Source: Gemmatimonadales bacterium UBA4718 (lineage in GTDB: Bacteria > Gemmatimonadota > Gemmatimonadetes > Gemmatimonadales > Gemmatimonadaceae). From it: a stretch of 7,394 nucleotides of DNA. Position 1 is the first letter of the stretch; each line of letters opens with the position of its first letter. Where the stretch lies: positions 3,508-10,901 of the forward strand of contig DHJO01000036.1 in the NCBI GenBank assembly GCA_002404375.1. Reading direction: 5' to 3'. The position numbers were made by a program, and so were the translations under genes. The notes beneath the pieces are model-generated. The model had not been told where the DNA came from and ran no database searches. It worked only from the letters and a program-made list of their open reading frames with translations. This document shows positions 1-6,237 of the stretch, piece after piece.

Positions 1-9
1 CTCGCACCC

Positions 10-42
10 GTTCAGTTGTAGTTCACCAGCCCAGTTCAGTTG
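10..42. repeat. Nine-base direct repeat downstream of tatA
   Basis: GTTCAGTTG occurs at 10-18 and again at 34-42, a 24-base offset, with a further partial copy GTTCA at 21-25. It lies in the 56 bases after the tatA stop. It could be an operator-like element for the next gene, part of a larger array cut by the window edge, or chance. No gene start or terminator is recognisable in positions 1-56. Confidence 0.35.
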
Positions 43-56
43 CAGGACTCCAGAAG

Positions 57-329
57 CTACAGCAACCTCTTGGGAGCGGGCCGCTCAGCTTCGTCGACGG
101 CGCGTCTCTGCTCGAGCTCGGCCGCCGTCAGGCGCGACTGAGATTCGGGCTCGCCGGGCGCGCGCGTTTCAGATGTGACTTCGCGCGTCGCGTCGTTGAT
201 GTTCTTCCTGAATTCCTTGATTCCCTTGCCCATCGAGCCTGCGATCTCGGGAATCCGCTTGGCTCCAAAGAGCAAGAGGATCACGACCATGATGATCAGC
301 AGCTCGGGAAAGCCCAGATTGCCAAACAT
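57..329 (-). CDS. tatA: TatA-family twin-arginine translocase subunit
   Basis: This is a 90-residue protein with the complete TatA layout. A short N-terminus (MFGNLGFPEL) leads into one hydrophobic helix at about residues 8-21, followed by the FG hinge (F21-G22). An amphipathic helix follows (about 24-43, with IPEIAGSMGKGIKEFRK), and a polar charged tail runs to the end. In this family the helix sits in the inner membrane, and many copies assemble to let folded proteins with twin-arginine signals across, with TatC as receptor. TatA is preferred over TatB because of the short tail and the GKGIKEFRK amphipathic helix. A Glu at position 9 is seen in TatB and in many bacterial TatA proteins, so it does not decide. 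The ATG is well supported by a TAGGAG ribosome site six bases upstream that contains the stop codon of the preceding gene. It is the last gene of the visible run. No tatC is in the window. Confidence 0.93.
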   Translation of the reverse strand: MFGNLGFPELLIIMVVILLLFGAKRIPEIAGSMGKGIKEFRKNINDATREVTSETRAPGEPESQSRLTAAELEQRRAVDEAERPAPKRLL

Positions 330-335
330 GGAAAA

Positions 336-341
336 CTCCTA
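336..341 (-). promoter_or_regulatory. Shine-Dalgarno site of tatA, overlapping the upstream stop codon
   Basis: On the minus strand the sequence is TAGGAG, then six bases (TTTTCC), then the tatA ATG. The first three bases are the TAG stop of the DUF4321-like gene, so ribosomes ending there sit on the tatA ribosome site. This suggests translational coupling and is the clearest Shine-Dalgarno site in the window. Confidence 0.7.
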
Positions 342-629
342 GAAGATCGAACGTGCTATGAGGTACGCCACGAGTACCCCCAACAGGCTCAAAAGTGACA
401 CATCCAGCGCTATTGGGCCAAGGGCGAACTTGAGTATAACCAAATCCACGGGCATTGGCCCGAGGGACGGGGTCACGCCGGTGGTAAAGAACTCCTTGGC
501 GGCACCGGGCGGCATGAACTTTCGCCCGACCTGTTGGATCACCCCACCAACGATGAACCCGCTCGCCAGCACTAACGAGTGAAAGAGGGCCCCGCGCCGA
601 TTGTGACCCCGCGGATTATACGGCGGCAT
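339..629 (-). CDS. Small DUF4321-like inner-membrane protein
   Basis: This is a 96-residue protein of unknown function. A basic N-terminus (RGHNRRG) precedes a first membrane helix at about residues 14-34 that is rich in Gly (ASGFIVGGVI). A loop with several Gly and Pro residues (about 39-60) follows. A second hydrophobic stretch (VDLVILKFALGPIALDV, about 61-77) runs into a last helix at about 78-95. The pattern of a glycine-rich first helix, a central DL-x-IL-x-F-x-x-G motif and a C-terminal helix after a short amphipathic strand resembles the DUF4321 family of small membrane proteins. That match is from memory and is moderate. The positive N-terminus suggests an inside location under the positive-inside rule. 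Its ATG overlaps the prenyl synthase stop by one base (TAATG), with GGAGAG nine bases upstream. It is followed nine bases later by tatA, so the two small membrane proteins are probably translated together. Confidence 0.78.
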   Translation of the reverse strand: MPPYNPRGHNRRGALFHSLVLASGFIVGGVIQQVGRKFMPPGAAKEFFTTGVTPSLGPMPVDLVILKFALGPIALDVSLLSLLGVLVAYLIARSIF

Positions 630-1654
630 TAAGAGTGTCTCTCCATGACGTAGGAAATTGACGCGCTGAGGGAGCGGCGCGCTACGGTGTCGGGCAAATC
701 CGACAATGCATCGTAAGCCCGCTCGGCGAATTCCTCGCCGCGCTGGCGGGCGTATTCGAACCCACCGCTGTCGGCGACGATCTGAACGACCGCGGCAATT
801 TCGTCGTCGGTGACTGCCTCCCTCTCGAACAATCGCTCTACTTCCTTTCGCGATGCCGGCGACATCTCGCGGAGAGCGTGGATCAATGGCAGCGTCACCT
901 TGTGCTCCCGAAGATCGAGCCCGGAAGGCTTGCCAGTCGTCTCCTTCACCTCGCGATAGTCGAGCAGATCATCCGTGATCTGAAACGCCATTCCGAGATT
1001 CTCTCCAAAGTCGCCGAGCGCTTCGCAGTGGCTACGCGCGCCCGAAAGCGCGCCGAGCTCGCAGGCAGTGCGCATGAGCGACGCGGTTTTGGAGCGAATC
1101 AGATCGTAGTACTCGCTCTCAGTGAATCGAAGCGGCTCAGTGACCGCAAGCTGGCGCATCTCGCCGAGTGTCATCTCCGTTGACGCTCTCGTGAGCGCTT
1201 GCAGAGCCTGGAGATCGCCGAGCCCGACCAGGTGGGTGAGCGCCGTCGAGTAGAGGAAATCTCCCATGATGACGGAGATCTGGTGACTGAAGAGCGCATT
1301 CACCGTCGGCATTCCGCGCCGGAGGGCGGAGTGGTCGACGGCGTCGTCGTGGACCAGCGTAGCGAGGTGAATCAGCTCCAGCGCGGCGGCGAGTGTCACG
1401 GCCTGATCTTCGGGCGCATCTTCGACCTGGCTCGACAGGAGCAACAGCGTGGGGCGAAACAGCTTTCCGCGCATCGCGAGAAGATGGGCGCTCACCTGAC
1501 CGACCAGCGGCATCTCGCTCGACACGATGGTTGCCATGGCGCGAGAGACGTCATCGAGCTTGGCTCGCACTGGAACCTGGATCGCCTGGAGGGACACTCC
1601 ACGCGGGATTGCTCCGTTCATTCTTGCTTTGTTTGCGGTGGCGTCCGCCCTCAC
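629..1654 (-). CDS. Long-chain polyprenyl diphosphate synthase (trans-prenyltransferase)
   Basis: This enzyme of up to 341 residues is expected to elongate an allylic diphosphate with isopentenyl diphosphate. The family signatures are in order: RGKLFRP (62-68), where Lys and Arg bind diphosphate; the first Asp-rich motif DDAVD (103-107) followed by LRRGMPT; KT (189-190); and the second Asp-rich motif FQITDDLLD (224-232), followed by GKPSGLDLREHKVTLP. The fifth residue before the first motif is Ala98. A small side chain there is typical of long-chain enzymes (octaprenyl/solanesyl type) and not of farnesyl synthases, which carry an aromatic nearby. The likely product is the side chain of menaquinone or another quinone, but chain length cannot be read exactly, so no gene symbol is given. 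The GTG start overlaps the TPR gene stop as GTGA. Internal starts at ATG 1621 (residue 12) or GTG 1597 (residue 20) would give an N-terminus closer to E. coli IspB and remain possible. No strong ribosome site decides. Confidence 0.93.
   Translation of the reverse strand: MRADATANKARMNGAIPRGVSLQAIQVPVRAKLDDVSRAMATIVSSEMPLVGQVSAHLLAMRGKLFRPTLLLLSSQVEDAPEDQAVTLAAALELIHLATLVHDDAVDHSALRRGMPTVNALFSHQISVIMGDFLYSTALTHLVGLGDLQALQALTRASTEMTLGEMRQLAVTEPLRFTESEYYDLIRSKTASLMRTACELGALSGARSHCEALGDFGENLGMAFQITDDLLDYREVKETTGKPSGLDLREHKVTLPLIHALREMSPASRKEVERLFEREAVTDDEIAAVVQIVADSGGFEYARQRGEEFAERAYDALSDLPDTVARRSLSASISYVMERHS
639..644 (-). promoter_or_regulatory. Shine-Dalgarno site of the DUF4321-like gene
   Basis: GGAGAG lies nine bases before the ATG at 627-629 on the minus strand, inside the last codons of the prenyl synthase gene. 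Together with the TAATG stop/start overlap it supports this start and indicates coupled translation. Confidence 0.55.
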
Positions 1655-3846
1655 TTGGAGGCGGCCTTGCCCATCTGCTTGAGGCGCTTGCTCACGTCGC
1701 GGAAATCGATGTCGATCGCGAACACCCGGTGATAATAAGCAGCAGCGTCGCGCGGCTTCCTGCCTTCTTCGGATGCGTAGCCGAGAAGGTAGAGCACGCC
1801 GATGAGGTCCTCGTCCTCCATGCCCGGCTCACGCAGAGCGCGACCGAGAATGCTGATCGCGACATCATACTGATGGCCATCGATGAAGCATTGACCGAGG
1901 GCTTCGTACGCACGGATGCGATTGGTCGCGCCGCGCAACGCCTTCTGGAACTCGGCGATCGCCTCATCGATGAGTCCCATCTCGCGATACGCGACGCCAA
2001 GGTCGTAGTGGCTGTCGAAATCTTCGTCATCGACGTTCGCGGCGACGCCGGCCTTGAACTTCTCCAGCATGTCCGTGAAGTCAGCCTGCTCCTCGCCGAC
2101 GCGCTGGTCGTCCTCGGCGACCATCCGATACGACCGCGGACTTGCATCCTCGCGCAGCCAATCGGCGAGATCCACGAGGCTCTCGTCACGAGAAGGGTGC
2201 GAGGCGTTTTGCTTCGGCGTGGCGGCACGCGGAATTTCCGCGGGCGGCGTAGTCACTCGCGGAGACGCGGTCGGCGACGGATCACGCGGCTTGTTCTTGG
2301 GGACCTGACGCTGGAACGGATTCATTGCGCGCTTCTCGCTCTGCGCGGGCGTTTCCGGCGTGGGTTCCGGTTCCTTCTCGACTTTCGGCTTGGGACGCGT
2401 CGGCCGCACAGGAATGACTTTGAGCTTGCTCTGCTTCAGCTGCTCGGGCGCGCGAGGCTTCTCTACCTTCCTCTCTTCTTCCCGCTCCGGCTCGGCGCGG
2501 GGCGGAGTTCTGCGCGCAACCTTTCGTGGAGGCTCCTCTTCCGCCTTCTCTTCATGGACTTGGGCCTCTTCCGCCTCGATGGTATCGAGCTCAGCCGCTT
2601 CCGCCTCGGCTTCTGGTTCGGCGCTCGATGCCCCGGATGCGACGGACTGCTCCGCCTGATCACCAAGGCCCGCCAGCGGGTCCGCATCGTGGATGTAGAA
2701 CCGGTCGTCCTCGAGGACGTTCAATCCTGACAGCGGATCCTGGGTGATGAGCGGTTCGCCGAGGCCCGGCTCATTGAGTGCCGATCCGGCGGGAATCAAT
2801 CCTTCCATACCTCCCGAGGGCGCAGCTGCGTCCACCTCCGGATCGATCGCGAACGCATTCGGATCGGCCGAGGATTCGAGACCCTCGAGCGGGGGTACGA
2901 CCTCCTCATCCAGACTCAGATCGAACGCCGGCTCGATTTCGCTAATCGACGAGCCAGACTGAATCTCCAGTCCGGGAACCTGCGCATTGGAGTCCGCAGC
3001 GTCGAACTCGGGCAGAGGCTCAAGGTCGGGAAGTGGCTCGATATCGGGAAGCTGCTCGAACTCAGGCAATGGCTGGATGTGAGTCGGCGTCGTCGGCCGC
3101 TTACGTGGCTCGAGCGGTATCTTGCGTTCGACGTGCTCGATCTTCGGCCGAGGCTTGGCCGGTGATCCGCCGACGTCGAGGAAGACAAGTCCACCCGCCT
3201 CCTTCTGGCGCGGCTCCGCGGAGCGGCGTGGCTCGACGCTGGGATCGAGCGATTGCATTCGCTGCACGGTGGCTTCTGCTTCGCTCGTTCGCCCCTCTGC
3301 GTCCAGCGACTCGTGCAGGATCTGCAGCTGCTCGATCGCCTCGCCCTTTTTCCCCGCTCTGGCGAGCTGGTCGGCGAGCATCAACCGGATGTCGTCCTGC
3401 CCGGGGCACAGATCGGCAAACTCCTGGAGCGCCCTGAAGGCGTCGGTGTCCTTTCCCGCGCGGTGCATGCGGTCGGCGTACTCGAGGAAGTTTTTCTTCG
3501 CGTCGCTATTGAAACCCTTCTTCGCGGAGATCTTCCCCAGCTTGTAGTAGATCTGGTGGCGCGCCGGCGCGTGGCGGAGAATCTTGTTGCAGAGCGCGAT
3601 GGCGTTGTTGAGGTAGCCGCCTTCGGTGTAGAGGTCGACGGCCTGCTCGTAGTAGTTGACCGCCTGGTCCGCCTTGTTCAGGCGCAAGTACAGATCGCCG
3701 ACGCGATTATAGACCGTGACGTCGTGATCTTCCTGACCCTCGGAATGCCCGATGATCTGAAGATATATCTCTAGAGCCTTATCGAACTGCTTCTTCTGCT
3801 CGAATTCGGCAGCCTTTTTTTTGAGCTTATCGATGCTAGCTGACAT
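1651..3846 (-). CDS. TPR-repeat scaffold protein with long acidic/proline-rich linker
   Basis: This 731-residue protein has three zones. Residues 7-200 form tandem TPR-like helices, for example the A/B pairs around 14-31, 45-74 (VYNRVGDLYLRLNKADQAVN), 98-126 and 152-195. Residues about 205-555 are low-complexity, rich in Glu, Pro, Ala and Lys, and probably disordered. This zone contains four hexapeptides of the form [PQ]LP[DE][FIL][DE] at 259-282. A conserved-looking motif SLVDLADWLRED (556-567) leads into C-terminal TPRs at about 612-642, 646-672 and 684-714. There is no signal peptide, membrane segment or enzyme motif, so it is probably a cytoplasmic protein-binding scaffold. The partner is unknown. 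Similar TPR-linker-TPR proteins are known to me from Gemmatimonadota and Myxococcota, without an assigned role. The ATG lies 24 nt after hutI and has no clear Shine-Dalgarno sequence. The prenyl synthase start overlaps its stop. The protein could equally be tied to envelope, motility or lipid functions; nothing here decides. Confidence 0.88.
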   Translation of the reverse strand: MSASIDKLKKKAAEFEQKKQFDKALEIYLQIIGHSEGQEDHDVTVYNRVGDLYLRLNKADQAVNYYEQAVDLYTEGGYLNNAIALCNKILRHAPARHQIYYKLGKISAKKGFNSDAKKNFLEYADRMHRAGKDTDAFRALQEFADLCPGQDDIRLMLADQLARAGKKGEAIEQLQILHESLDAEGRTSEAEATVQRMQSLDPSVEPRRSAEPRQKEAGGLVFLDVGGSPAKPRPKIEHVERKIPLEPRKRPTTPTHIQPLPEFEQLPDIEPLPDLEPLPEFDAADSNAQVPGLEIQSGSSISEIEPAFDLSLDEEVVPPLEGLESSADPNAFAIDPEVDAAAPSGGMEGLIPAGSALNEPGLGEPLITQDPLSGLNVLEDDRFYIHDADPLAGLGDQAEQSVASGASSAEPEAEAEAAELDTIEAEEAQVHEEKAEEEPPRKVARRTPPRAEPEREEERKVEKPRAPEQLKQSKLKVIPVRPTRPKPKVEKEPEPTPETPAQSEKRAMNPFQRQVPKNKPRDPSPTASPRVTTPPAEIPRAATPKQNASHPSRDESLVDLADWLREDASPRSYRMVAEDDQRVGEEQADFTDMLEKFKAGVAANVDDEDFDSHYDLGVAYREMGLIDEAIAEFQKALRGATNRIRAYEALGQCFIDGHQYDVAISILGRALREPGMEDEDLIGVLYLLGYASEEGRKPRDAAAYYHRVFAIDIDFRDVSKRLKQMGKAASK
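3001..3072 (-). repeat. Four degenerate 18-bp tandem repeats inside the TPR protein gene
   Basis: Residues 259-282 of the TPR protein read PLPEFE, QLPDIE, PLPDLE, PLPEFD. The DNA shows matching 18-bp units (on the plus strand, for example, aaggtcgggaagtggctc followed by gatatcgggaagctgctc). The units keep Leu-Pro-acidic-hydrophobic-acidic spacing while differing in bases, so the array is old or selected at protein level. It could be a multivalent short linear binding motif. That role is an inference. Confidence 0.75.
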
Positions 3847-3870
3847 TAAGGGCGGCCGGGCAATTATGAC
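3847..3870 (-). other. 24-nt spacer between hutI and the TPR gene, with a weak -10-like hexamer
   Basis: This is the only real gap between the hut genes and the downstream cluster. On the minus strand it contains CATAAT (plus-strand 3863-3868), one mismatch from the consensus -10 box. No convincing -35 box lies 16-18 bases upstream, and a start site there would leave only about ten bases of leader before the TPR ATG. No Shine-Dalgarno sequence is seen. A promoter here is possible but weakly supported. Confidence 0.2.
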
Positions 3871-5178
3871 TCACCCGGGAGCTGAAGCCTCCGGGGAACG
3901 AGAGATCAAATTACTTCCTGTTTCATAGGGGTGACAAGGCGCGCCCGCCTTCCACGTCCCGACACAAAGACGGGCGCCGTACCAGTATGGCAACTCCCGG
4001 GCGTCACTGATTTGGAACAGCGCGAGATCAGCGGCGAAGCCAGGCGCGATCTGTCCGGTTTCTCCCGCCAGCCCGAGGGCCGCCGCCCCGTTGACCGTCG
4101 CCGCCACCAATACCTCGGCAACGCTCATCCGTAATTGGCTCACTCCGAGTGTCAGCACGAGAGGAAAGTTAACGGTCGGAGAGGTTCCGGGGTTGAAATC
4201 GGTAGCGAGCGCCACCGACGCGCCCGCTTCGATCAGCGCGCGCGCCGGCGCCTGTTTCGTTTTGCCGAGGAAGAACATCGTCCCGGGAAGAAGCGTAGCC
4301 ACAGTGGCCGCGCTGGCCAGAGCCTTAATGCCACCCTCCGAGATTGCTGCGAGATGATCCGCGGAGACCGCGCCGAGTGAAGCAGCCAGCTCAGCGCCGC
4401 CGCACGGCTTCAGCTCATCCGCGTGGATCTTGAGGCCGAGTCCCGACTTCCGCGAGACTTCCAGAATTCGGCGGGTCTCGTCGATCGCGAATACACCCGG
4501 CTCGCAGAAGACGTCGGCGAAGCGCGCGATTCCCTGCTCTCGGACCTTGGGAAGAAGCTTGGCGACCAGCATGTCGAGATACTCTGCGCGGAGCGAATCG
4601 CTCGTGCGGAATTCGTGCGGTATCTCGTGTGCGCCGAGCCAGGTGGCGACGATGCGAATCGGCATGGTCGCGGCGAGACGGCCGATGACCCGGAGTGCCT
4701 TGAGCTCATCGTCCACAGAAAGCCCGTACCCGCTCTTGATCTCCACGGTGGTCGTTCCGTACGACGCGACAGCGCGCAGGCGCGAAACCGCGAGATCGTA
4801 AAGCTCCTCCTCGCTACGCTCCCGAAAATCACGCACCGACGAATGAATGCCGCCGCCGCGCGCCGCGATCTCCATGTAGTCGTGCCCTTCCGCGCGCAGC
4901 TCCTGCTCCTCAAACCTCGGCTTGCCGAACACGGCGTGCGTGTGCGAATCGACGAGGCCAGGAGTGAGGACGCCTCCCCGACAATCGATTATCTCAGCGT
5001 TGGAATAGGCGGCCTGTAGATCGTGCGCCCCGCCGATCGCAGCAATACGCCCGCCGCTCACCGCGACCGCCGCGTTCTTGAGAATGCCCGCCTCGCGCAT
5101 CTCATTTCCTTTCCGCGCGCGATCCGGTCCGGCGCAGGTGACGACCTGCGCCGCGTTGACGAAGAGGAGGTCCCTCAC
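3871..5178 (-). CDS. hutI: Imidazolonepropionase
   Basis: HutI (EC 3.5.2.7) is a cytoplasmic amidohydrolase that opens 4-imidazolone-5-propionate to N-formimino-L-glutamate, step three of histidine breakdown. Counting from the GTG at 5176-5178, the metal site is H79 and H81 in VDSHTHAVFG, H252 in HADE and D327 in TDFNPG. E255 (HADE) and H275 (ADHL) are the expected catalytic pair. KSGYGL, GAHEIP and DVFCEPGVF are also conserved. The protein is 435 residues, close to the usual 405-425. The frame is open to a TTG at 5236-5238, which overlaps the preceding stop as TTGA. The extra 20 codons include AGA, AAT, GAA and TTT, have few G/C third positions and encode a charged stretch unlike the family start. 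From the GTG, spacing to HxH matches B. subtilis HutI (H80/H82) within one residue. Neither start has a good Shine-Dalgarno sequence, so the TTG start remains possible. The tail SRSPEASAPG is extra. Confidence 0.96.
   Translation of the reverse strand: MRDLLFVNAAQVVTCAGPDRARKGNEMREAGILKNAAVAVSGGRIAAIGGAHDLQAAYSNAEIIDCRGGVLTPGLVDSHTHAVFGKPRFEEQELRAEGHDYMEIAARGGGIHSSVRDFRERSEEELYDLAVSRLRAVASYGTTTVEIKSGYGLSVDDELKALRVIGRLAATMPIRIVATWLGAHEIPHEFRTSDSLRAEYLDMLVAKLLPKVREQGIARFADVFCEPGVFAIDETRRILEVSRKSGLGLKIHADELKPCGGAELAASLGAVSADHLAAISEGGIKALASAATVATLLPGTMFFLGKTKQAPARALIEAGASVALATDFNPGTSPTVNFPLVLTLGVSQLRMSVAEVLVAATVNGAAALGLAGETGQIAPGFAADLALFQISDARELPYWYGARLCVGTWKAGAPCHPYETGSNLISRSPEASAPG
3874..3896 (-). 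other. GC-rich hairpin over the last codons of hutI
   Basis: The minus-strand RNA can fold as CCC-C-GGAG, loop GCUUCAG, then CUCC-C-GGG. This gives a seven-pair stem with one C-C mismatch and a seven-base loop, ending right before the hutI TGA. No run of U follows (UGAGUCAUAAUUGCC), so it is not a standard intrinsic terminator. It might act as a weak pause, attenuator or mRNA-processing or stabilising element between hut and the TPR gene, or be chance in GC-rich coding DNA. Confidence 0.3.
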
Positions 5179-5234
5179 AAACGATTGACGCTGCTTCGTT
5201 TCTCTTTCATTGCCTCTTCTGCGATCCCCGACGG

Positions 5235-6236
5235 TCAACCATGAAGCAACGCGAGTGGTCTGGGTGTGGCCATAACATCCCGCACACGAGAGAATCGAAG
5301 CGGAGCCTGCGCCTCTCCCCTACATGCGTAGTAGCACGCGTTGCAGTTGATCGGCTCGTACTTCCGGAATTCTGTCCAGTGGAAATCCGTCGGAAAATCG
5401 GGGCAGCGTTTCACGCGGCCCATAGGATCGACGTGAATCGTCCGCATCCCGGATCGGCACGGCTCCGTGATTTCACCGCGAACGTAGCGGGGGATCTGTT
5501 CGAGGTAATAGTCGGAATTGGTGATTACGCCTCGCGTTTTCTTCTTGAGCGCGAGGAGCTCGCGGATCGTCTCTTCGAGTTGCTGAGTCTGCTCCCGTTC
5601 GATGACGCCTTCGGTGCTCCCATTCTTTGCGTCGGTGTAGCAGCTGAAGTTGACGCCGCATCCCAGCTCGCGGGCGCGAGCCACGATCGGGACGAGCTGG
5701 TCGAGATTGTCGCGCTTGATGACGGTGTTGAATCGAATGCCGGAGATTCCTATCTCCCGCATACGGGGAATCGCTTTCATGATCTTCGCGCTCAGGCCTG
5801 GGATGCCGCGCGCCTTGTCGTGACGCTCGTCGAGATAATCGAGCGAGATATTGAACTGGTTGATTCCCGACTTCCACAGCGAGCGCCCGCGCTCCGGCGA
5901 CAACATGCCGCCGTGAGTGATCAGAGTCATGTACTTGAGCCTGACCGCCTTGTTGACGGCGGAGACAATGTCCTCGAGATCTTTCCTTAGCGTGGGCTCT
6001 CCACCGGTAAACGTGATGACCATCGGATTGAAGAAGCGCGCGGCATCGGCAAAGCTGGTGAGCTCCGTCGCCTTTGCTGATGGATCGGTCTTCCAGTAGT
6101 CACAGAAACCGCAGCGCGCGTTGCAGCGCATCGTGACTTCGAAATGCACGAGCACGGGCCGGCGCGTTGCCGTTAGATATGCGTACTTCGCGAGGAACAC
6201 GGGAACGTGCCACGGCTTGAATTCCTTCGTCAGCAC
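5235..6236 (-). CDS. Radical SAM protein with C-terminal SPASM/twitch-like cysteine domain
   Basis: This 333-residue enzyme sits between hutU and hutI. The radical SAM cluster motif is C38-x3-C42-x2-C45 (TMRCNARCGFCDYW), and the SAM-binding GGEP is at 78-81. Strand and helix segments typical of the partial TIM barrel run to about residue 240. The C-terminus has C260-x12-G-x4-C278, which fits the first half of a SPASM domain, then C298-x2-C301-x3-C305. That is fewer cysteines than a full SPASM domain and suggests a twitch-type domain holding one auxiliary Fe-S cluster. Relatives with this layout act on peptides or small molecules such as tetrapyrroles. The substrate here is unknown, and it is not a recognised Hut enzyme. 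The GTG start lies one base after the hutU stop (TGA-C-GTG). Its TGA is overlapped by a possible TTG of hutI. This placement implies co-translation with histidine catabolism genes. The N-terminus (MLTKEFKPWHVPVF) reads naturally into the domain. Confidence 0.9.
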   Translation of the reverse strand: MLTKEFKPWHVPVFLAKYAYLTATRRPVLVHFEVTMRCNARCGFCDYWKTDPSAKATELTSFADAARFFNPMVITFTGGEPTLRKDLEDIVSAVNKAVRLKYMTLITHGGMLSPERGRSLWKSGINQFNISLDYLDERHDKARGIPGLSAKIMKAIPRMREIGISGIRFNTVIKRDNLDQLVPIVARARELGCGVNFSCYTDAKNGSTEGVIEREQTQQLEETIRELLALKKKTRGVITNSDYYLEQIPRYVRGEITEPCRSGMRTIHVDPMGRVKRCPDFPTDFHWTEFRKYEPINCNACYYACRGEAQAPLRFSRVRDVMATPRPLALLHG

Positions 6237-6237
6237 G

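Noticed and set aside
57..329. TatB instead of TatA
   Set aside because: TatB usually has a longer tail. This protein is 90 residues with the GKGIKEF amphipathic helix of TatA, and no tatC follows in the visible sequence.
629..1654. Farnesyl or geranylgeranyl diphosphate synthase
   Set aside because: The residue five before the first Asp-rich motif is Ala and no aromatic stop residue is seen there. The HLATLVHDDAVD context resembles long-chain IspB-type enzymes.
1393..2730. A 445-codon open frame on the plus strand
   Set aside because: It lies fully antisense to the TPR protein and prenyl synthase. The translation is Arg/Leu-rich with no recognisable domain, as expected from the mirror frame of GC-rich coding DNA.
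3253..3774. A 173-codon plus-strand open frame rich in Val/Asp, opposite the TPR region
   Set aside because: It is a mirror frame of the N-terminal TPRs. No ribosome site or domain was seen.
3874..3896. Intrinsic terminator after hutI
   Set aside because: The stem is inside the coding end, has a mismatch and is not followed by a U-run, so it is kept only as a low-confidence hairpin.
4423..5019. A 198-codon plus-strand open frame opposite hutI
   Set aside because: It is antisense to a gene with all catalytic motifs. Its product shows no family pattern, and long shadow frames are common at this base composition.
5235..6236. Radical SAM gene as a RiPP maturase with a neighbouring precursor peptide
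   Set aside because: The genes on either side abut it directly and are hutU and hutI. No small Cys- or Gly-rich peptide frame with a ribosome site was found nearby.
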